Source: Didymodactylos carnosus
Taxonomy: Eukaryota; Rotifera; Eurotatoria; Philodinida; Philodinidae
DNA length: 37,109 nt
Direction of reading: 5' to 3'
Assembly: GCA_905250885.1 (NCBI GenBank)
Contig: CAJNOQ010001025.1
Location: 1-37,109, forward strand
Both the position numbers and the translations under genes were made by a program. The notes under the pieces were generated by a model. That model was not told where the DNA came from. It saw only the letters and a program-made list of their open reading frames with translations, and ran no database searches. This document shows positions 34,267-37,109 of this stretch, piece after piece. Numbering within the stretch: the first letter of the stretch is position 1; each line of letters opens with the position of its first letter.

Positions 34267-35500
34267 TTGGATTGGCAACAAAGTTTTTGCGCTTTTTTTT
34301 TTAATTCTCTAAAAAATTCGCGAAAGTTCTGGAAACTTTCCTACTTAGGGTACATAAAGGGGGCACGAATCTCTTGCAAACAACAACAAAACTATGAGTA
34401 AAGAAGCTGGTTTCGGATTAGAAATGGAGATTTCTCGTAGGTAGCTTCGAGTGCTTTTACTTCATAAATTCTGTTTGGGCCGCATAGAAGCAGCAAGCAA
34501 CATATGCAGCACGATGAGCAAGGATGTAGTCTCCATTCGTACAGCGCAACATTGGTTCAACCGATATAAGAACAGGAACTTCGAACTTGATGGTTTACCT
34601 CGTTTCGGAAGGCCATTGGAGGTGGATATGGACGTCTTAAAGCAACTCATTGAAGAAGAACCGAGATTAACTACATGCTGTCCAGCACAGCGGCTTGGAT
34701 GCTCTCATAGTGCGGTAGAAAAACATCTGAGCGAATTAGGTAAGACGTGGAAATATGAAGTTTGAATACCCCACGAGTTGTCACTACTTCAGCTTCAACA
34801 GAGTCGACGCATGTATGGAACCACTGACTTCTCACCGCAACTACGAATGGCTCCGCAATCTTATTATCAGCGATGAAAAGTGGGTGATGTATGTCAACCA
34901 CACGCGCAAGCGACAATGGCTGGGAAGTGGACAAAGTGGTATAGCAACGCCAAAAAATGAACTTCACCCAAGGATGGTTATTTGAACGCTTGATGGGGCG
35001 TAAGAGGCGGAATTCATTAGGCGCTTCTTCCAACTGGTAGCACTATTACTGCTGATCTCTACTGTCAGCAATTGGACCGAGTTGCAGCAAAACTCCAGGG
35101 AAAGCAGGATAAGGTTTTATTTTTTACATGACAACGCCAGATCTCACATTGCAAAGTCAACGCGTGAAAGAGTATTGGAGCTCGGATGGACTGTGGTTCC
35201 ACATCCACCGTATTCTCCAGACTTGGCTCCTACTGACTACCATTTGTTCTGTTCTCTTGCCGATCATTTAAGCGAGAAAAAATTCGATGGCGAACACGAC
35301 CTCAAAATAGATCTCGGTAACTTCTTCAGCCAAAAGTCCTAGGAGTTCTACGTACCTGGGATCCTTTCTCTTCCAGAGCGTTGGCGACGAGTCATAGATA
35401 GTAATGGAGCATACATTATTGAAACTTCATTGTATTTTTGTAGTTAAAAAATAAAACGAAATTTTTTTAAAAAAACACAAAAGCTTTGTTGCCAACCCAA
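34267..35500 (+). mobile_element. Complete but inactivated mariner transposon
   Basis: The 1,234-bp element is bounded by about 28-bp inverted repeats: 5' TTGGATTGGCAACAAAG and 3' complement TTGGGTTGGCAACAAAG. TA lies on both sides (34265-34266 and 35501-35502), the Tc1/mariner target duplication. It contains one mariner transposase gene, disabled by stops and frameshifts. The length is typical of animal mariners. Confidence 0.95.
34394..35447 (+). pseudogene. Mariner transposase pseudogene (D,D34D family)
   Basis: About 350 codons, the usual mariner length. The N-terminal helix-turn-helix region (34451-34765, with HWFNRYKNRNFELDG and GRP-like PRFGRP) is in frame with the ATG at 34394 but follows a TAG at 34442. 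A TGA replaces Trp near 34763. The frame shifts near 34800 before the ISDEKWV catalytic block (first Asp). Another stop lies at 34983. The HDNARSH and YSPDLAPTDYHLF blocks (35082-35342) carry the other two aspartates with exactly 34 residues between them, as in mariner. A further break occurs near 35340 before the PERWRRVIDSNG tail. Confidence 0.93.
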
Positions 35501-35844
35501 TATAAACACATGCAAACATAGGTTATCGACTATGCTGAACATCGTGGCAATGTTTATTTTCATTTTAGAATAGTTTCGTTTTATTAATCATACATGAGCA
35601 TTATTCATATATGGTGTTTTCATATGAAAAAATGCTCTTATGATCATTTATACATTCTTGTTGCTTGAATATGATAAAAAGATATGAAAGAAAATCATTT
35701 TCTACGTAGAAGAAGCATTTCAGTCATCAGCAAAATCATCACCATTTAATGAATCATTGTCGATATCATATCGTCGCTATCGATCAGATCGTTTTCAAAT
35801 TCTTCGATGTTCTTGTCTCCAATTTTAAAAGTTTCTTCATGTTT

Positions 35845-36093
35845 TTAAACATGTTCGAAATAACTAGAAGCATGTTCAGAACGACATGCTGCCAATCACT
35901 CGTCACATAGTTGGGCAGTATCATTCAAGCTAAAACGAACATTCTGTTGTCGTACATAATTCTTTAAACCTGCCCAAGCAAGCTCAATTGGATTTAAGAC
36001 ACAATGCTTCACCGGTATTCTAACAATTTCAATATCATATTTATTTGCAACTTTATCAACTATGAATTCTTTTGGTGGTAAATGACTAAAATT
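35845..36093 (-). pseudogene. Decayed DDE-superfamily (Tc1/IS630-like) transposase fragment
   Basis: The frame reads ...PPKEFIVDKVANKYDIEIVRIPVKHCVLNPIEL then AWAGLKNYVRQQNVRF. This matches the C-terminal end of Tc1/IS630-type DDE domains (P-x-x-HC-x-x-NPIE-x-x-W with the final catalytic Glu). A TGA interrupts it at 35898-35896 and the frame ends at 35845. Upstream coding would lie toward 36290, where the 118-bp inverted repeat begins. Confidence 0.65.
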
Positions 36094-36169
36094 ATTGTTG
36101 TTTTATGTTCCAAACAATGTGTTTCAGATATGAAATATAATGTATCTAAAGAAATAACTTTTATTTTCT

Positions 36170-36287
36170 GATTCGTGAACAGAAGCAATAAAATCAAAAT
36201 TAAGGTATCATTTTTACCGTCTCTAACACCGTAATCAAGCTTATAAAAAAATAAACATCTCTAATGATGTGTAGAAATTCATCTCTC
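36170..36287. repeat. Left arm of 118-bp near-perfect inverted repeat
   Basis: From GATTCGTGAACAGAAGC to TCTCTC, it is the reverse complement of 36992-37109 with one mismatch (36281). It lies upstream (5') of the decayed transposase fragment on the same - strand. Confidence 0.95.
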
Positions 36288-36991
36288 CTTTATATTATTT
36301 CATAATCAACTTAGATTAGACTATAAACCATTTGATCCAAAAAACAGATTTTATTTTGCGATTAGAAACAGTAACTTTAAGTATTCTAATAATTATGATT
36401 AATTCATTAGACAACGTTTAAATTTATAGCATAAACTCTTTCTTTTTTGTTAAATAGTTCGCTTGCAAAATGGGAAAATTTTTGATAACTTTTTTGCTTG
36501 ATAAATTGGGAACTGGACAACTTCTAAAAAAAAGTTCTTGCTTGCAATTTGGGAAATGATAAAACAATAACAAATAAAATTGCTTGCAGAATGGGAATGA
36601 GCTGTTTTATCTAATAACTAAAAGAAGAACTGTTAAAATTCACACTTCTTTATTTATTGTTTTTCTTGTATATGCATTGGTTAGAGCCATCAAAGATTGT
36701 ATGGAAGTATTGCGTGCATTGCCGGACAAACAAAATCAATTTTATTGTGATTATACAATAATGAAATATTGTTATGAAGATGTTGGACTTGAATTGAATT
36801 TTTTTATTGCTGTTGTTATTAATTTTATTTAACTGCACTCATTTTTTATTTATTTCACTGACATGGTTGCTAATATTTTATTAAAATATATGTATTTCTA
36901 GTATAGGAGCCTTTTATATGACGGACTATAATGTAATTAATTTTTATGTGAAAAAAAGAAACTTATCTTATGTGACCTCTTTGCATGTTTA
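36288..36991. other. 704-bp spacer between the inverted arms
   Basis: Contains four copies of a 16-bp motif and an 82-codon + strand open frame (36584-36832). The frame is hydrophobic at both ends, with a middle segment VRAIKDCMEVLRALPDKQNQ. The frame has no recognised family and may be chance or transposon-derived. Confidence 0.4.
36461..36597 (+). repeat. Four iterated 16-17 bp motifs, GCTTGCAAAATGGGAA
   Basis: Copies at 36461-36476, 36496-36512, 36540-36555 and 36582-36597, spaced 35, 44 and 42 bp start to start. GCTTG and GGGAA are invariant. Such iterons are typical of protein-binding sites near transposon ends (inference). Confidence 0.7.
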
Positions 36992-37109
36992 GAGAGAAGA
37001 ATTTCTACACATCATTAGAGATGTTTATTTTTTTATAAGCTTGATTACGGTGTTAGAGACGGTAAAAATGATACCTTAATTTTGATTTTATTGCTTCTGT
37101 TCACGAATC
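36992..37109. repeat. Right arm of 118-bp inverted repeat, cut by the window edge
   Basis: Complement of 36170-36287 with 117 of 118 identical. Identity is still perfect at the last base, so the repeat continues beyond the window. Confidence 0.95.

Noticed and set aside
1..37109. CRISPR arrays, operons of bacterial type, rRNA genes
   Set aside because: No regular spacer-repeat arrays, Shine-Dalgarno-led gene runs or rRNA signatures were seen; intron-rich genes show this is eukaryotic DNA.

Overview
The window (37,109 bp, roughly 30% G+C) is eukaryotic nuclear DNA from an animal. Six multi-exon protein genes can be reconstructed by splicing, with many short introns of about 55-100 nt. Extreme A+T richness, very compact introns, frequent pyrimidine-tract/AG sites just upstream of start codons, and a scatter of low-copy, decayed DNA transposons suggest a bdelloid rotifer (Rotaria/Adineta type). 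This is inference; no organism marker was seen.

Left half, gene-dense (about 1.7-20.6 kb). On the + strand lie FIG4 (PI(3,5)P2 phosphatase, 21 exons), then, 249 bp downstream, HMG-CoA lyase (2 exons), TBC1D13 (Rab-GAP, 11 exons) and SMYD5 (SET/MYND methyltransferase, 12 exons). Convergent on the - strand is a rhodopsin-family neuropeptide receptor of the NPSR/CCAP/vasopressin type (11 exons). Reconstructed lengths are about 943, 335, 401, 419 and 407 aa, close to their animal relatives, with catalytic or signature residues intact. The genes have unrelated jobs (membrane lipid turnover, ketogenesis/leucine breakdown, vesicle traffic, protein methylation, signalling) and show no shared pathway.

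Middle (20.6-31.1 kb) is a gene-poor stretch upstream of the receptor. It holds a 181-bp duplicated unit, a 1.03-kb element with perfect 48-bp terminal inverted repeats, small hairpins, a microsatellite and an anomalous G+C-rich block.

Right part: CYHR1/ZTRAF1 (RING plus TRAF-like zinc finger protein, 4 exons, - strand), then a transposon-rich end. That end has a complete but inactivated mariner element with TA target duplication, a decayed DDE-superfamily transposase fragment, and a 118-bp near-perfect inverted repeat running off the window edge around a 704-bp spacer with four copies of a 16-bp motif.

Most notable: a FIG4 intron with U12-type donor and branch site and a GT-AT boundary; two long fold-back repeats (one inside a receptor intron); the 48-bp-TIR element whose repeat reads open as protein on one flank; and the palindromic transposon arrangement at the right edge. 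No clear new multi-gene system is visible.
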